From positions 14,898,001 through 14,962,000 of the forward strand of contig NC_056415.1 in the NCBI RefSeq assembly GCF_905147365.1: a DNA stretch of 64,000 nt. Direction: 5' to 3'. Of the stretch, positions 9,269 to 20,305 are shown piece by piece. Position numbers and translations under genes: made by a program. The notes under the pieces were generated by a model that was given only the letters and a program-made list of their open reading frames with translations, ran no database searches and was not told where the DNA came from. Every line of letters starts with the position of its first letter. Within the stretch, counting starts at the first letter, position 1. This DNA is from Aricia agestis. Its lineage: Eukaryota; Arthropoda; Insecta; Lepidoptera; Lycaenidae.

Positions 9269-10029
9269 CAGAGGTTCCCAAACTAATTTTGCCTACCGCC
9301 CATTTTAAGAAGAAATCAATGATATTCTACGTATACAATATACAGATCTGTTACGTCCAATGATATTCTACTTATACAGATATGTTACGTCCATACTATT
9401 TTCCGGCTTAAGTCTCTTCCGAACAATTTTCAAATTCAAAATTGCAAACATTGACTAATTTGACAGATAAGTGAAACAAAATATAAGAAAAACCATTTAC
9501 ATAAAAGAGACAGTTCTATTTTAAACGTCGAATCGTATCGCTGTCTCTTTCTTCGCCTGAGCTATGACGAAAATTAGAGTTTTTCCAGATTGTTCGAAAA
9601 AATAAATGAAAATGTAAATAATCGAGGTATTTATTGCAATCAAGACATGTGGTAAGAGATTCCATGTGTTTTGTTTACTTTCGAGTCATAATTGGTACAT
9701 TTTCGAAACACGCACGACGTCATTTTAAATTTTTGTAGGTAAGACAAGACGCGGCACGTTCGTGACTGCGCTCGACGCAGACTAAACAACAGACGGCCCA
9801 ATCAGGGCGTATTTGAATCTTCACAACGCGCGCGGTAGTAACATGTCTGCTTGGAGTTTTCATTGGAAGAAATTATATTTGAGCGCGATTGTTTCAATTT
9901 AAAATGCATCCAGATGAAATAAATCACCCTCCAAGCCTCTACACAACCCCCCCCCCATTTTTTCATCCCCCCATCACCCCCCCCTTCAGACCTTCAAGGG
10001 GGCGTTATCGCCTACTTTGCGAAAGGCTG
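9269..10029. mobile_element. Non-autonomous hAT-type element with 8-bp target duplication
   Basis: The 761-bp block is flanked by a perfect 8-bp direct repeat GTCTAATC (9261-9268 and 10030-10037). Ends: CAGAGGTTCCCAAACT at the left and, read in reverse, CAGCCTTTCGCAAAGT at the right, an imperfect inverted repeat of about 16 bp starting CAG. An 8-bp duplication and CAG-type ends are hAT hallmarks. No transposase ORF. Near the right end there is a C-rich tract (9947-9985). Confidence 0.72.
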
Positions 10030-10037
10030 GTCTAATC

Positions 10038-10590
10038 TATCTGTCGACTTCACTCTTTTTGGCTTTTTCATTGCACTAATGCCCGAAAACTAGCAAAACA
10101 TTCTACTGACCGTTCATATTAGGCATGTAGTTTATATTGGCACACATAAAATTAGAAAAATATTGGTAAGTATAATATGTTTATTTTTCTCTAATGATAT
10201 TGATTGAATTTACCTTTTAGACCTTCGATTTTTTCTGTGCTATGACACAATGTGTGCACGGCTTTATGTGGCCCATAGTGTATTTTCACATACAAATATG
10301 CCATGGTATTTACTGCTTTAAAAATAACAAAATAAAGTATTTATTACTTAAAATATTTTTATAAAAAATGTTAAATTATTTAATTTCTAGCACGTTCCTA
10401 AACCTTATCAGTGTATTAAATGAGATTTGGTTGGCTATGGAACAGACAAATTGCACTGACAAGTACCTATATGTAAACTGTTATAATTTTTGAAACACAC
10501 TCGTTATGTGCGCATTTTTGACATAACATTTTTTATTGAGGCCTTCCAAACTAGGACGAAGCGGGAACATTAAAAACCGATATTTTCATA
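10038..10590. other. Intergenic, nothing recognised
   Basis: AT-rich, no supported ORF or repeat. Confidence 0.3.
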
Positions 10591-10860
10591 TACAGGGTCA
10601 TAAAACTTAGTGATAATACTTTAGGGTCTGTATGAGTCCCTTAAACAGGCTATATAGAGTTCGCTGTGAAAGGTGCAGCGCTGAAAGAGTAACTTTTTTT
10701 AGTTTTGTATAAAAAAAAATATGGCGCTACGCGCTGGGGCGCTTGCCCATACAAATCACATAAAATGCTCATTCAGCGCTGCTACTTTCACAGTGAATTC
10801 TATATGTTGGACCCATACACAGCCTAAAGTATTATCACTAGGTTTTGTTACACCTTGTGT
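10591..10860. mobile_element. Foldback MITE, TACAGGGTGT family, copy 1
   Basis: Long imperfect inverted repeat. The left arm has TACAGGGTCATAAAACTTAG, GTGATAATACTTTAGGGT, then GCAGCGCTGAAAG; the right arm has the complements ending GTTTTGTTACACCTTGTGTA. Other copies: 13422-13685, 23846-24046 and 41581-41767. Confidence 0.75.
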
Positions 10861-11123
10861 AACCAACAATTTCTTTTGCCCAAGGTCTCACAAACGAAAA
10901 GGGCTCTAACAAAATGCGCAGCAATACAAAAAGGGTAAAGTATGCTGTAAACAAAACGCGAGTCACAGATGTACAGAAATAGCCGTGGAATGCCGGATGT
11001 TACCGAACTACAGGTGACCAAACATTCAGTACGCGCTGAAACGGCGACGCTCGCGCACGTCTCGAGTGAAGTGAATCGACAAAGGAGCCATTTATAAAAA
11101 AGAAGAAGAAGAAGTGAATCGTA

Positions 11124-11227
11124 ATGAAGGTCCTGTCAGTCGTGGACGAAGTGGCCAGGGTCGGGAGTGAAAACGAACCGACGGTGCACGAGGAAATCGG
11201 AAAAGTCACGAAGGAGGAACTTAACAG
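11124..11227 (+). CDS. DUSP exon 1 (start codon exon)
   Basis: Codes for MKVLSVVDEVARVGSENE and ends EELN plus two bases at AG/GTGAGG. An in-frame TGA is at 11115-11117. The two leftover bases join the first base of exon 2 to make Arg35. No other upstream exon gave the needed phase. Confidence 0.8.
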
Positions 11228-14200
11228 GTGAGGGTACTGAGAAAACATGGATAAAAAGCAGAATAATTCGATCTAGCTAGGAATCATTTTTAGAAAATGT
11301 CATTTTATTCGTGTTTTATCGAATACCGAGCAAAGCTCGGTCAAATAGCTAGTTACATTATAATACTCCCCACACCGGTTTCGGTGACAGTGGCCAGATT
11401 CATTGAAACCAGGCCTGATACGCAGGAGTAGTTTTATAGTGCCCAAGTGTTTGCGCAGTACACAAGAACACTCACGAGTTATTACATTAAATTATTACTT
11501 AACTTTGTATATTTTACAGTATCTCCATTTATTTTCTGTCAAGCTCTTCGTTAAAGTCAAGCTTACTTAACTTGACTTTAATGAAGAGCTTGATTATTAA
11601 AATTTAACGATAAAGGAAAATAATGGAAATTGGGAAATAAATTCAGAAAAAATAAATATGAAGTATATAAAATGTAATTTCAGTTAAAATATTTTCCTCA
11701 GAAACAGGTATAATTAGAATGTTTCAATGGCAAAAGTTAATGAACTCAATTAAATTTAATTAGCGTTCTCAAACAGTTGAAACATTCTAATTAAAATTGT
11801 AGCTATTGTAATAAATAAATACTTTTAACAATGTTTTTTCTTATTTATTGATTTACAAAATATTCTTTATTTGCATTATATTTAAAACAATATTACATAA
11901 CAAAAACAAGACAAGCCTTAGCTCTTTCTGAGGTTTCTTCAAGACAACCAAACTTCCTTTATTTTAAAAAGTTTTTTCTTGCGTTCCTTTAAAATTAAGT
12001 TTTAAAATAGTTTTTGGTACGGTTGTATTTTGCTATTGGATAACAATAACAAGAGATTTCTTTTTCATAATTTCACTTCAATTTTAAATATCTCTTGATT
12101 TTTGTAGAGTTAATTTTATTAAAATAATGGTTTAATTGATTATAATTATCATCTCAAGGGTATAAAATATTTATTTGTGAGGTATCCTATCCTATTTGAT
12201 ACTCGTATGGTGTCTCTTTTAATCTTTACTAGATAAGAGTAGTAAGTCACTATAAGGACTCCTTCTAACTAGGAAGTTAGGGAGAAGTTCTGTTTGTCTT
12301 ATTGGTCGTCTTCCTACTTCCTAGAGCTTACTTCCATTTCTCCAATAAGGATGAATCACAGGACAATACTTGTCCTGTGATTCATCCTTACTAGTCTGCG
12401 TTAATATTACAAAAAAGTTACTGTTATTATTTTGCCCCAAGCTTGAATCAATAGGTATTATTGTATGATGAAGTTCGGTCTTTTCTATTACGGGGAGCTA
12501 ATTTAGGTCCCGGAAAAGGAAAGAAAAGGTCCTGGATAGCTTCTTAGCGGCATCTACGATCATCGTGCGATCGACGAATTCACAGCTTCTTTTTTTTTTT
12601 GATGAAATAAGCGGGCAAACGAGTAAACGAGTCACCTGATGTAAAACAACTTCCGTCGCCCATGGACACTCGAAACAACAGAAGAGCTGCAGGTGCGTTG
12701 CCGGCCTTTTAAAAGGGAATAGGGTAATGGGGTAGGGGAGGGTAGGAAAGGGAATAGGGAGGGTAGGGAAGGAGAAAAGGTAGGGGATTGGGCCTCCGGT
12801 AAACTCACTCACTCGGCGAAACACAGCGCAAGCGCTATTTCACGCCGGTTTTCTGGGCTCTTAGCGGCATTTACGATCGAAAACGAATTCACATTGCACT
12901 GATCCTCGTCTTATATCTCTATTATGACATATTATCAAAGTACACGCAAGTTCGCGCTAGGTCGGCGGCTTGGCGGCGGTCCAGGATGACACAAGCGGCC
13001 GGCACGCGGCGTGCCTCTGTTTACGTTCTCGTCGAATTGTTGACGTTTTTTCGACGCGCATACCTCCAGTAATAGCTATCTATTTCCAACCCTGTTTATC
13101 GACGCTACATATTTGTTATTTACGTTAAATTTAAACCGTTGTAAGCTTGAATGAATCAAATATTTAACACCGTGACTCATTCGAAAGCGTGGTCTGGTGG
13201 GTAGACCTTTCACACTAGAAAATGCAGATTCGATCCCGGAGGTGTGTTCCAATGAGACATTCAGATCCCAAGTACAATATACGAATGGATGCTTCAAGGA
13301 AAATATCGTGAGGAAGCCAACGACAACAGAATGCCGTTTTTATATGTAAAAATCTTGTCCCAGGCACTATAGTATTTGAAGAGTGGTTACTTCGCTCTGA
13401 AAATCCATATTATCCATACTATACAAGGTGTAACAAAAATAAGTGATAATACTTTAGGGTGAGTATGTGTTCCTTGTAGAGAGTTCAGTGTGAAAGTAGC
13501 AGCGCTGAAAGACCAACATTTTTTTTTCACTTTTGTATGGGGAAACTCGTGACGTTCGGGCGCTTGCCCATACAAAAGTGAAAAAAAAATTTGGTCTTTC
13601 AGCGCTGCTACTTTCACAGTGAACTCTCTACAAGGAACACATACACACCCTAAAGTATTATCACTTATTTTTGTTACAACCTGTATATTTAATATTATAA
13701 ATGCGAAAGTGTGTCTGTCTGTTACCTCTTCACGCCCAAACCGCTGAACCGATTTTGCTGAAATTTGGTATGGTGATACTTTGAGTCCCGGGAAAGGACA
13801 TAGGATACTTTGCATCCCGGAAAAATGTACAGTTCAACGGAGTTGTGGTTGTCATCTAGTAGCCTTGTTTTGATTCACATTTCTTCCACAGAGGCTGTCC
13901 CCTTGGCGTGTCCCGCGTGATAGACAATGTCTACGTCTGTGGAGCCCACTCTCTACCTGGGGCTATTAAGGCCCTGCACCCTGGTCTGGTGATCAACGCA
14001 GCACCAGAACTGCCTCCACCTCCGGAGGACTATGTGCCGATACACTTCGTGCCGTTGCTAGACACACCCAGCTCCGACATGCTCACGTACATGGACAGCG
14101 TTGCCGACTTGATCAATGAGGTAAGCGTTTTTTTGCAGATGAAAAACAGCATAACATAATTACTATACGGACAATAGTATTGCAGCTAACAAAGGTTTAC

Positions 14201-16766
14201 GGTCATGGGAATATGATTCCATATAACATACTATAACTGGTCGCTGTTAAGCATTAGTGTCCCAACCCACAATTTTTTTTGTCGTTAAATTTTGAATGCA
14301 GTCTTGTTCTAAATCGTCTAAAGAACATAACTGAATTCATAACTCAATACGTAATTTTTGTGTGGGTTAGTACACGAATGCTTAACAGCGTCCAACTATA
14401 GTGTTTGCTCAACGAGTGAAATCGGAATTGTTGTATCTGTTTGACCTTCCAATTAACATTGTTGATGCAATTAACACCTGTCAATATGTAGGCCATTTTA
14501 ATACCTACTGTAAGTTTAAAATCGTAGCAGACAGTGGTTATGAATCTCACACAAAAACTGCTACATATATATTTTTGTCAAGAAGTAAAGAATTTACTCA
14601 GCTCAAAATAATATGCGGGATACTTTTATTTCGCAAAATTAGTGTTTACAAAACAGTACTAGAACAAGGCTGTAAACTTTTTCGAAAGTTAAATGTGGAG
14701 AAAAACTAGTAATCTTACCGCCGTACTCAGAGACATTTAATTATAATTAACCTTCGATTCAATTTAATGAAGAGTTTGACAGAATGTATCGGGCTTATGT
14801 TAAAATTCTACTCTGAGTACGATAGTTAGTTTCAATATCCCTCGCTGTCCTTGAATATCATTTTAAATATTTTAATCTTTCAATCTATGCTTGCCGCTCT
14901 TAATAGCAATACGAGAGGCATGAGATCATACTGTCCATGAGTCGTAAACATACAATTTAGCACATGAACTACTTTTTAATGGCTTACGCGATTTTAATAT
15001 GTGTAACCTTGTCTTTTGATAAATTAGTAGAATTTATAATCATTACATTACATTAGTCGTTACCTTATAAATTAATTAATCACGCGATATCTATTTTGCC
15101 GCAATAAAAATATATTCTTGGGTGTCAAAGCATCTCCTCTCCAAACTTTATCCAAATAGGTTCAGTGGTTTAAACGTAAAAATATAGATAAACTGTCAAA
15201 AAGCTACAATGTTGCATTTATTCTAGAAAATATATAACATTGATAATCTTAAATAACTATAAACGACCAACTTTGAGCTCTTCTAAAAATATTGGCCATC
15301 TTGACATAATATCAAAAATGCAACAATTCCTCATAATAATTTACAGTACCACAAAGTACCGTAACAATTATTGTTGTTAACATTTTTTACCGACATCCAA
15401 AAAACGAGGAGGTTATATGTTCGGCTGTGGAGTATGGATAATATTTTTTTTTTAAAGTCGTCTATGAGCTCGTGCTTTTCAGTCCATATCTTTTATCTCT
15501 TTTGTAAAATGTGTTTGTACCAAAGTATTAAATCATTATTGTTTGTTGTCAGGTCGCTAGTAGGAATGAGAATGTTTTGGTGCACTGCGTGGCTGGTGTG
15601 TCCCGGTCCGTCACACTCTGCCTGGCGTACCTGGTCAAATGGCACAAGATGACCCTCGCGGATGCTTACCATCATCTCAAAATGAGACGGTGAGTTTGTG
15701 GATGTTACCAACACCACCAGAACTTTACATTTTACCGTTACAGCCAATTTTTTTCCTTTTACTGGTTTCGATGTGGACTCAGCATTATGCAGCAGCATGT
15801 TTTCAACATTGGCCATGCTCTTAATTTCTTATTTGAGTCATCGTTATTATTGAACGAATTGATGTTTCGAAGTTATGAGTCAGTCCTTTCCAACCAGCCG
15901 AGTTTGAAGGATAACAATTAGTCTACATAGAACAGCGGGGCTAAAATGGTCACATTAAGCAATGCCTCCTCAATCAATTCACAAAATGAATTGTCAAAAC
16001 TGTCAAACTCACGAATGTCAAATTAGTACGAATTCAGACACCTGAATTGCAAGTAGCGGGGTTAAAATGGTCGCTTTGGAGAATCATAATATTATGAATC
16101 AAATTATGATTCATTTTTTTTAATCGCAAAAATATGGTCATTCTGCTTGCAATGCATGTTACGTACTAATTTGACATTCGTCAATTTGACAATTTTGTTT
16201 GGAACAAATTGAGAGGAATTGCTAAATGTAACCATTTTATCATATTATGATGTAATTCGTACTAATTTGACATTCATCAATTTGACAATTTTGTTTGGAA
16301 CAAATTGAGTGGAATTGCTAAATGTAACCATTTTATCATATTATGATTCTCCAAAACGACCATTTTAGCCCCCTGATTTTCCAAGCCTAAAGTTTTTACT
16401 CGCAACTTGGTTGAGCCAAAAGTGGTTTACCGCGCAGAAACTGTTAATTTTTGGGGCATGTTCTTTCTTTGGACCTAAGGTCACGCCAATCTAAATCGGT
16501 GCAAGCTACATACAGACAAAGTTTTGCATTTATATAATTAAAGTGGACGTTTCGTTACATCTGAATTTTGTTTCAGACCCCAAATCCGACCGAACACGGG
16601 CTTCTTTAAACAGCTCATCAAATATGAGGAGAGGCTCTTCGGAGAGTCCTCGGTGAAGATGGTATACTGTGAGGCAATAGACAAGGAGATACCGGATGTC
16701 TATGAACCAGACTACCGGGGTATGATGTGGTTCAGACAGAGATACGGACCCATAGATAGAACGTGA
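11124..16766 (+). CDS. Dual-specificity protein phosphatase, DUSP14/18/21-like (four exons, complete)
   Basis: Joining 11124-11227, 13892-14120, 15553-15689 and 16577-16766 gives 660 nt, 219 residues plus stop; all three introns are GT-AG and all phases fit (2, 0, 2). The catalytic domain spans about residues 41-200: SRVIDNVYVCGAHSL at the start, general-acid Asp92 in PLLDTPSSD, the P-loop HCVAGVSRS (122-130) with nucleophile Cys123 and Arg129, then RPQIRPN-GFF. The protein should remove phosphate from phospho-Tyr and phospho-Ser/Thr; DUSP14-type enzymes act mostly in the cytoplasm on MAP-kinase pathway components. The length is close to human DUSP14 (198 aa) with a longer acidic N-terminus. 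The start was chosen because an in-frame TGA lies 9 nt upstream. Introns 1 and 3 contain SINE and MITE insertions; no break was seen in the coding parts. Family assignment is strong; the exact orthologue is not determined. Confidence 0.9.
11262..11353 (+). repeat. Fragment of the CGAGCAAAGCTCG-ended repeat
   Basis: GATCTAGCTAGGAATCATTT through ATACCGAGCAAAGCTCGGTC and ending TAGCTAGT. The same text occurs in the longer copy at 31282-31575. The terminal hairpin ACCGAGC-AAA-GCTCGGT followed by a CTAG end resembles Helitron 3' ends. Confidence 0.55.
11366..11475 (-). mobile_element. tRNA-headed SINE, 3' fragment, copy 1
   Basis: Plus text CCACACCGGTTTCGGTGAC ... GCGCAGTACACAAGAACACT matches the tail half of the full copy at 54498-54871. 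The tRNA-like head is missing. Confidence 0.7.
11539..11593. repeat. Inverted repeat (hairpin)
   Basis: TCAAGCTCTTCGTTAAAGTC facing GACTTTAATGAAGAGCTTGA around a short loop; one mismatch in 20. The flanks extend the pairing weakly (CCATTTATTTTC with GAAAATAATGG). Likely a small foldback element. Confidence 0.65.
12346..12391. repeat. Perfect hairpin
   Basis: AAGGATGAATCACAGGACAA faces its exact complement around a 3-4 base loop. Likely a foldback element remnant inside DUSP intron 1. Confidence 0.7.
12590..12855 (-). mobile_element. Lepidopteran SINE-like repeat, copy 3 (5' truncated)
   Basis: Starts at the T-run on the plus strand and follows the family text to CACGCCGGTTTTCTG, then stops short of the head. 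The flanks carry similar text (TTAGCGGCATCTACGATC left, TTAGCGGCATTTACGATC right). Confidence 0.8.
13183..13250 (+). repeat. Possible tRNA-derived SINE head
   Basis: GCGTGGTCTGGTGGGTAGAC resembles a pol III A box, and GATTCGATCCC a B box, 38 nt apart, but no clover-leaf with closed acceptor stem is apparent. Probably a decayed SINE head, not a tRNA gene. Confidence 0.3.
13422..13685. mobile_element. Foldback MITE, TACAGGGTGT family, copy 2
   Basis: The best-preserved copy: arms of about 115 bp pair with few mismatches (GTGATAATACTTTAGGGT, CTCTCTACAAGGAACACATAC, GCAGCGCTGAAAGACCAA). Apparent ends TACAAGGTGTAAC and GTTACAACCTGTA. Inserted in DUSP intron 1. Confidence 0.82.
13690..13861 (+). 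mobile_element. ATTATAAATGCG-type short repeat, copy 2
   Basis: ATTATAAATGCGAAAGTGTG, TTACCTCTTCACGCCCAAAC, GATTTTGCTGAAATTTGG, GGAAAGGACATAGGATAC, ending GTCATCTAGTA. Nearly complete; lies directly upstream of DUSP exon 2. Confidence 0.75.
13892..14120 (+). CDS. DUSP exon 2
   Basis: Acceptor TTCTTCCACAG, donor GAG/GTAAGC. Encodes residues 35-111: the first strand and the loop with the general acid (VPIHFVPLLDTPSSD). Phase 0 at the 3' end. Confidence 0.9.
14121..15552 (+). other. DUSP intron 2
   Basis: 1432 bp. It holds an inverted-repeat element at 14707-14833; the rest is AT-rich without recognised features. Confidence 0.8.
14707..14833. mobile_element. MITE with TACCGCCGTACTCAGAG end, copy 1
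   Basis: Ends TTACCGCCGTACTCAGAG and CTCTGAGTACGATAG. Internal ACATTTAATTATAATTAACC is shared with the copy at 34204-34372, which is inserted in a hAT-type element. Confidence 0.65.
15553..15689 (+). CDS. DUSP exon 3 (active site)
   Basis: Acceptor GTTTGTTGTCAG, donor CG/GTGAGT. Encodes residues 112-156 including the P-loop HCVAGVSRS, so the nucleophile cysteine and binding arginine are intact. Confidence 0.92.
15690..16576 (+). other. DUSP intron 3
   Basis: 887 bp, mostly occupied by the repeat at 15935-16377. Confidence 0.8.
15935..16377. mobile_element. Inverted-repeat element with internal tandem duplication
   Basis: Outer text AGCGGGGCTAAAATGGTC faces GACCATTTTAGCCCCCT. Inside, a roughly 90-bp unit (CGTACTAATTTGACATTC ... 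TAACCATTTTATCATATTATG) occurs twice in tandem around 16160-16345. Confidence 0.6.
16577..16766 (+). CDS. DUSP exon 4 (stop codon exon)
   Basis: Acceptor TTTTGTTTCAG. Encodes RPQIRPNTGFFKQLIKYEE, LFGESSVKMV and the C-terminus ending GPIDRT-TGA. The IRPN-x-GFF-QLI text is typical of DUSP14/18-type phosphatases. Confidence 0.92.
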
Positions 16767-17536
16767 GCTAATGGAACCTACTGAATATGAGCTGGAAGTT
16801 TGAACATCACAAAATATGATTGAAAGGCTTAATGTAAATTATGGTTGAAAGGTGGCAAGTCGTGAAATACCGTAAGTCGTAACGAATAAAAGTCAAACGA
16901 TTTTGATAATAATTTTTACAAACTATGAATAGGTACCGATTGATATTGATAAACGTTGTATGAAAAAGAGAAAAAAATGATAGTTTGCTTTATTAAAAAG
17001 TAAACTGTACATAACAAAGCCAATATTATTGTAGAGGACAAGCAATAAATAATTGTAAAATAATCATGACGAATGTTTTGAACGAAAGGATAATGTAGCC
17101 TTAGTATTAAAAATGTAGAGTATGCATATTTTAGGTAATATTATAATATGGGTTTTAAAAACATTGTTTCCAAACGACCTCGACAACAAGTACTTTGTAA
17201 TGTTTTACAAAATACAAATGTTCAAAACAGCTAGCCAATAAATGACTTTGGTGAAAGCAATACCATAACTATATTCATTATAATATTAACTGAAATTAAT
17301 AGTTTAATAATTATTTTAATTAATTATAATGATAAAACAATGTAACACAAGCCTATTGTAAATAAGACTGAGACTGGTAAATGCTTCAAATTCATCACAA
17401 TATATTTTGACTTTTGTTTCAAACAATTATTATTATTCATAACTGTTACGATAAAATTATTATTTATTTTATAACTAATTTCTTCAGAGTCAGGTCACGC
17501 TAAACGACGTAATGATAGCAAATTTTCAAGTAGTTT
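16767..17536. other. DUSP 3' UTR and downstream DNA
   Basis: Poly(A) signal AATAAA at 16885-16890 about 120 nt after the stop; further AATAAA near 17040 and 17240. No other gene. Confidence 0.5.
16885..16890 (+). terminator. Poly(A) signal of the DUSP gene
   Basis: First AATAAA after the stop codon. Confidence 0.55.
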
Positions 17537-17891
17537 CGCTGCCCGCGACTTCGTCCGCGTCAACATTGTATAATAACAAAGATGGATAGACCGCTAACAA
17601 ATAGGAAAAAAGTAAAATATAACCTACTCCTTTTTGGAAGTCGGTTAAAAAGTAGCCTAAGTTACACCTTACTACATCATCTATCTACCAAAAAAGTCCC
17701 GGCAAAATAGCTCCAGCCGTTTCAGAGATTAGCCGGAACAAACAGACAGACAGACATACAGACAAAAATTGTAAAAAATGTTGTTTTGGTGTATGTATCG
17801 TATATAGATTCATATGCATGTAGTGAAAAACGGTTCTTTCAATATTACAAACAGACACCCCAATTTTATTTATATGTATAGATGTATAGAT
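17537..17891 (+). mobile_element. CCCGCGACTTCGTCCGCGT-type repeat, copy 1
   Basis: About 355 bp, closely matching 35652-36016 (shared text includes ATAACAAAGATGGATAG, GAAGTCGGTTAAAAAGTAGC, AATAGCTCCAGCCGTTTCAG). A common lepidopteran repeat opening; class not decided from this sequence. Confidence 0.75.
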
Positions 17892-18556
17892 TATGTATCG
17901 TCAAATCACGCCTCGTGGATTTGGTGTGACCTGACCCTTAAAATAACGTAAATACGCACAAATCTTTCCTATTATTAGGCTCAGATTAAAAAAATATATT
18001 GTTAGAGTATTAATACGAAACATAATATGTAAATTATTTAATTCGAATAAAATTATGTGATGAACGTTATCGTTATTAAGATATCGTTGTTACTTGATAG
18101 TTTATATTATTGTGATCTTTGATTAGAATTAAGTTATTGTTAAGTACGATGGGACCAAATAAATATTTAATGATTCTCAAACTTTTTATTTTACATCTTT
18201 TCAACGACCTTTGAAGCTCCAGTACATGAGGATAATTATTATAAATTAATATAACGACATTTTTGAGCCGCACTCCCTTTTTGCGATAACTCATTACTCT
18301 GAAGCCTGTTAGAAAAGAAAGGATCTCTAGACGAACAAAAAACAAAACATTTCTTATAAAATAGTTTGAACACTCTCACAAACATACAAACAAGGATTCC
18401 TCACAAAAATAATCACACCATCAGTAAACAAGTTGAAGCAAGGGTATTTATAGCAGCGTTTGTTTAACATCACAAGATCGCTATTCACAAAACGTGGAAA
18501 CTCATTCAAGTTTCCACGTTTTTCCACGCGTTTCCAAGCCAGAAATACTCGAAAGT
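17892..18556. other. Intergenic, nothing recognised
   Basis: AT-rich. An 89-codon minus ORF at 18076-18345 has no recognisable family. Confidence 0.3.
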
Positions 18557-18710
18557 AAGTACTATCAGAGAAGTTGATTCATAGGCAGATGGCGGACCTA
18601 CGTAACTTGGTCGCGTTACGTCAAACCCAGCCGTCAGACCACGACTCATATTGAATTGACATAGCCCGACCAAATGACGCAAGTCCGTCAACTGCCTATG
18701 AATCAATTCA
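18557..18710. mobile_element. MITE with GTTGATTCATAGGCAG ends
   Basis: GAAGTTGATTCATAGGCAG faces CTGCCTATGAATCAATTC; the inner arms CTACGTAACTTGGTCGCG and its partial complement continue the pairing. Fragments occur at 8111 and 22027. Confidence 0.7.
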
Positions 18711-18815
18711 TTCGATGGTACATATTATAACTTAACTTTGCGCATTGTGGGTAAGAAAACAGTTCGAGCAACAAAGCTGGGATAACTAGTAATAAATAAG
18801 TAATAATTATAACTG

Positions 18816-18866
18816 TAAACTGCTTTCCATCAAGCGACATCCCGTTTGCTCGTTTGAAATAAGGAA
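18816..18866 (-). repeat. Tail fragment of the SINE-like repeat
   Basis: CTGCTTTCCATCAAGCGACA and CCCGTTTGCTCGTTTGAAATAAGG match the 3' end of the 9-copy SINE-like family, with the middle of the tail altered. Confidence 0.5.
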
Positions 18867-20305
18867 AACCTCCACAAAAACTACGCGATTTACAAAGCAC
18901 TATATTGTTTTTATGCCAAGCTATCTTGAGTGTAATTTTACCCAACTGTGCCAAACGGAGGGTTCTCTTAAGCTATTTTGTGTGTTTCTTTGGCACGATC
19001 TAGAGTCAAAAGCTATTTACATAAATATTGTGCTTCGGGGTAACGAGATTAGTGTTAAATGTTAATGGTGCGAGTGACACTGAAATATTAAATCAGTCGC
19101 ATTTATTAACAAAATTTATTATTTGCTTGCGATGTTGATATGAAATTCTATACTTGGCTCTTAAATTCCTTGCTAATGCCAAAGTGGTAATAATTTCTGG
19201 ATATTTATACAAAATGTCATCCCAGATCTTCGTTTAACGACAAAACGTAGGTATGTTCACCTGACGGAGCATACAGTCACATATTTGGTCAGCTGCCAGC
19301 GGAGATTGCGACGTTTACGTCAACTATCTGACGAAAGAATCGCCGAATTTTCGTTTCCAATAGATCAATGCCTGCACTCTTAAGAATATCACATTAAGAC
19401 CTCTTTTCGCTTGGCAAATTATCGGTTGTTTTTCAGTTGCGGCAGCAAGTTCAATATTTCTTTTGTTTACGCCATTTTAATTCTGGCTATGATGACTTTG
19501 TTATTGTTTTTCACTTACAAAATTTGAATATACTATACCTATTATAATGTAAAAACGTAATAAAAAATTACCGAATAGAAATAATTAATATATATTAGTA
19601 GATCTGTGTAATAAACGCATTTAAAAAAAAAGAAGAAAAATATTTGTTATTGATTTGATTATCAAAACACATATAGTTTTGTGCTAATAATATTCATGTC
19701 AATAATCTGCTACGACATTTTCGTAGCAGCAGCGTAGCACTTCGTAGCACTTGTTTGTCGATACTTTAAACTTAAATTTATACTTAAATTTTTACATTTC
19801 ATGTTATAAATTATATACGAAACCCATTTGGATATTGTGAAATAAAGTGTATTCCAGAAATTGTCGACGAAATAATATGTAGACAAAAATTTTTAAACAA
19901 AGTGATGTTTCTTTCTACGATTTTATTTTTCTTTACCTGTGCTATATATTTCGACTGTAAGAATCATCTCGTACAAAGTAATGTGTTAAATATAATGATC
20001 ACCTTGATGAGGGAATGGTATTTGGATGAGCACCAACTGTTTGTGCGGCCTTGTGGACATTGGCCGTTTTGTGCGCCGAATTCCTGAGAATTAGCCCTTC
20101 CTGGCTAGGCTAGCAAATAAAACATTCTTTTTATATTATATTATTTATTATCATTAATAATGCTAGGTTTGTGAACGAATTACTTATTAGTTATTACTAT
20201 TAATTGTTACATACCTTGTGCGTCGGTTTCAGAGTTCAGACTAACTTTATGACAACAGAAGCTAAGGTTAAAAAATTGTATGCGTTCGGGATATTCCAGC
20301 CGAAT
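18867..20305. other. Intergenic, nothing recognised
   Basis: AT-rich DNA of about 1.4 kb. A short open stretch at 20213-20300 (minus) ends in an AAG/GTATGT donor-like site but has no acceptor and no family likeness. Confidence 0.3.

Larger units (their letters stand above)
11228..13891 (+). other. DUSP intron 1
   Basis: 2664 bp, GTGAGG donor and TTCTTCCACAG acceptor. It contains a Helitron-like fragment (11262-11353), a tRNA-headed SINE fragment, two hairpins, a SINE copy and a foldback MITE, listed separately. Confidence 0.75.
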
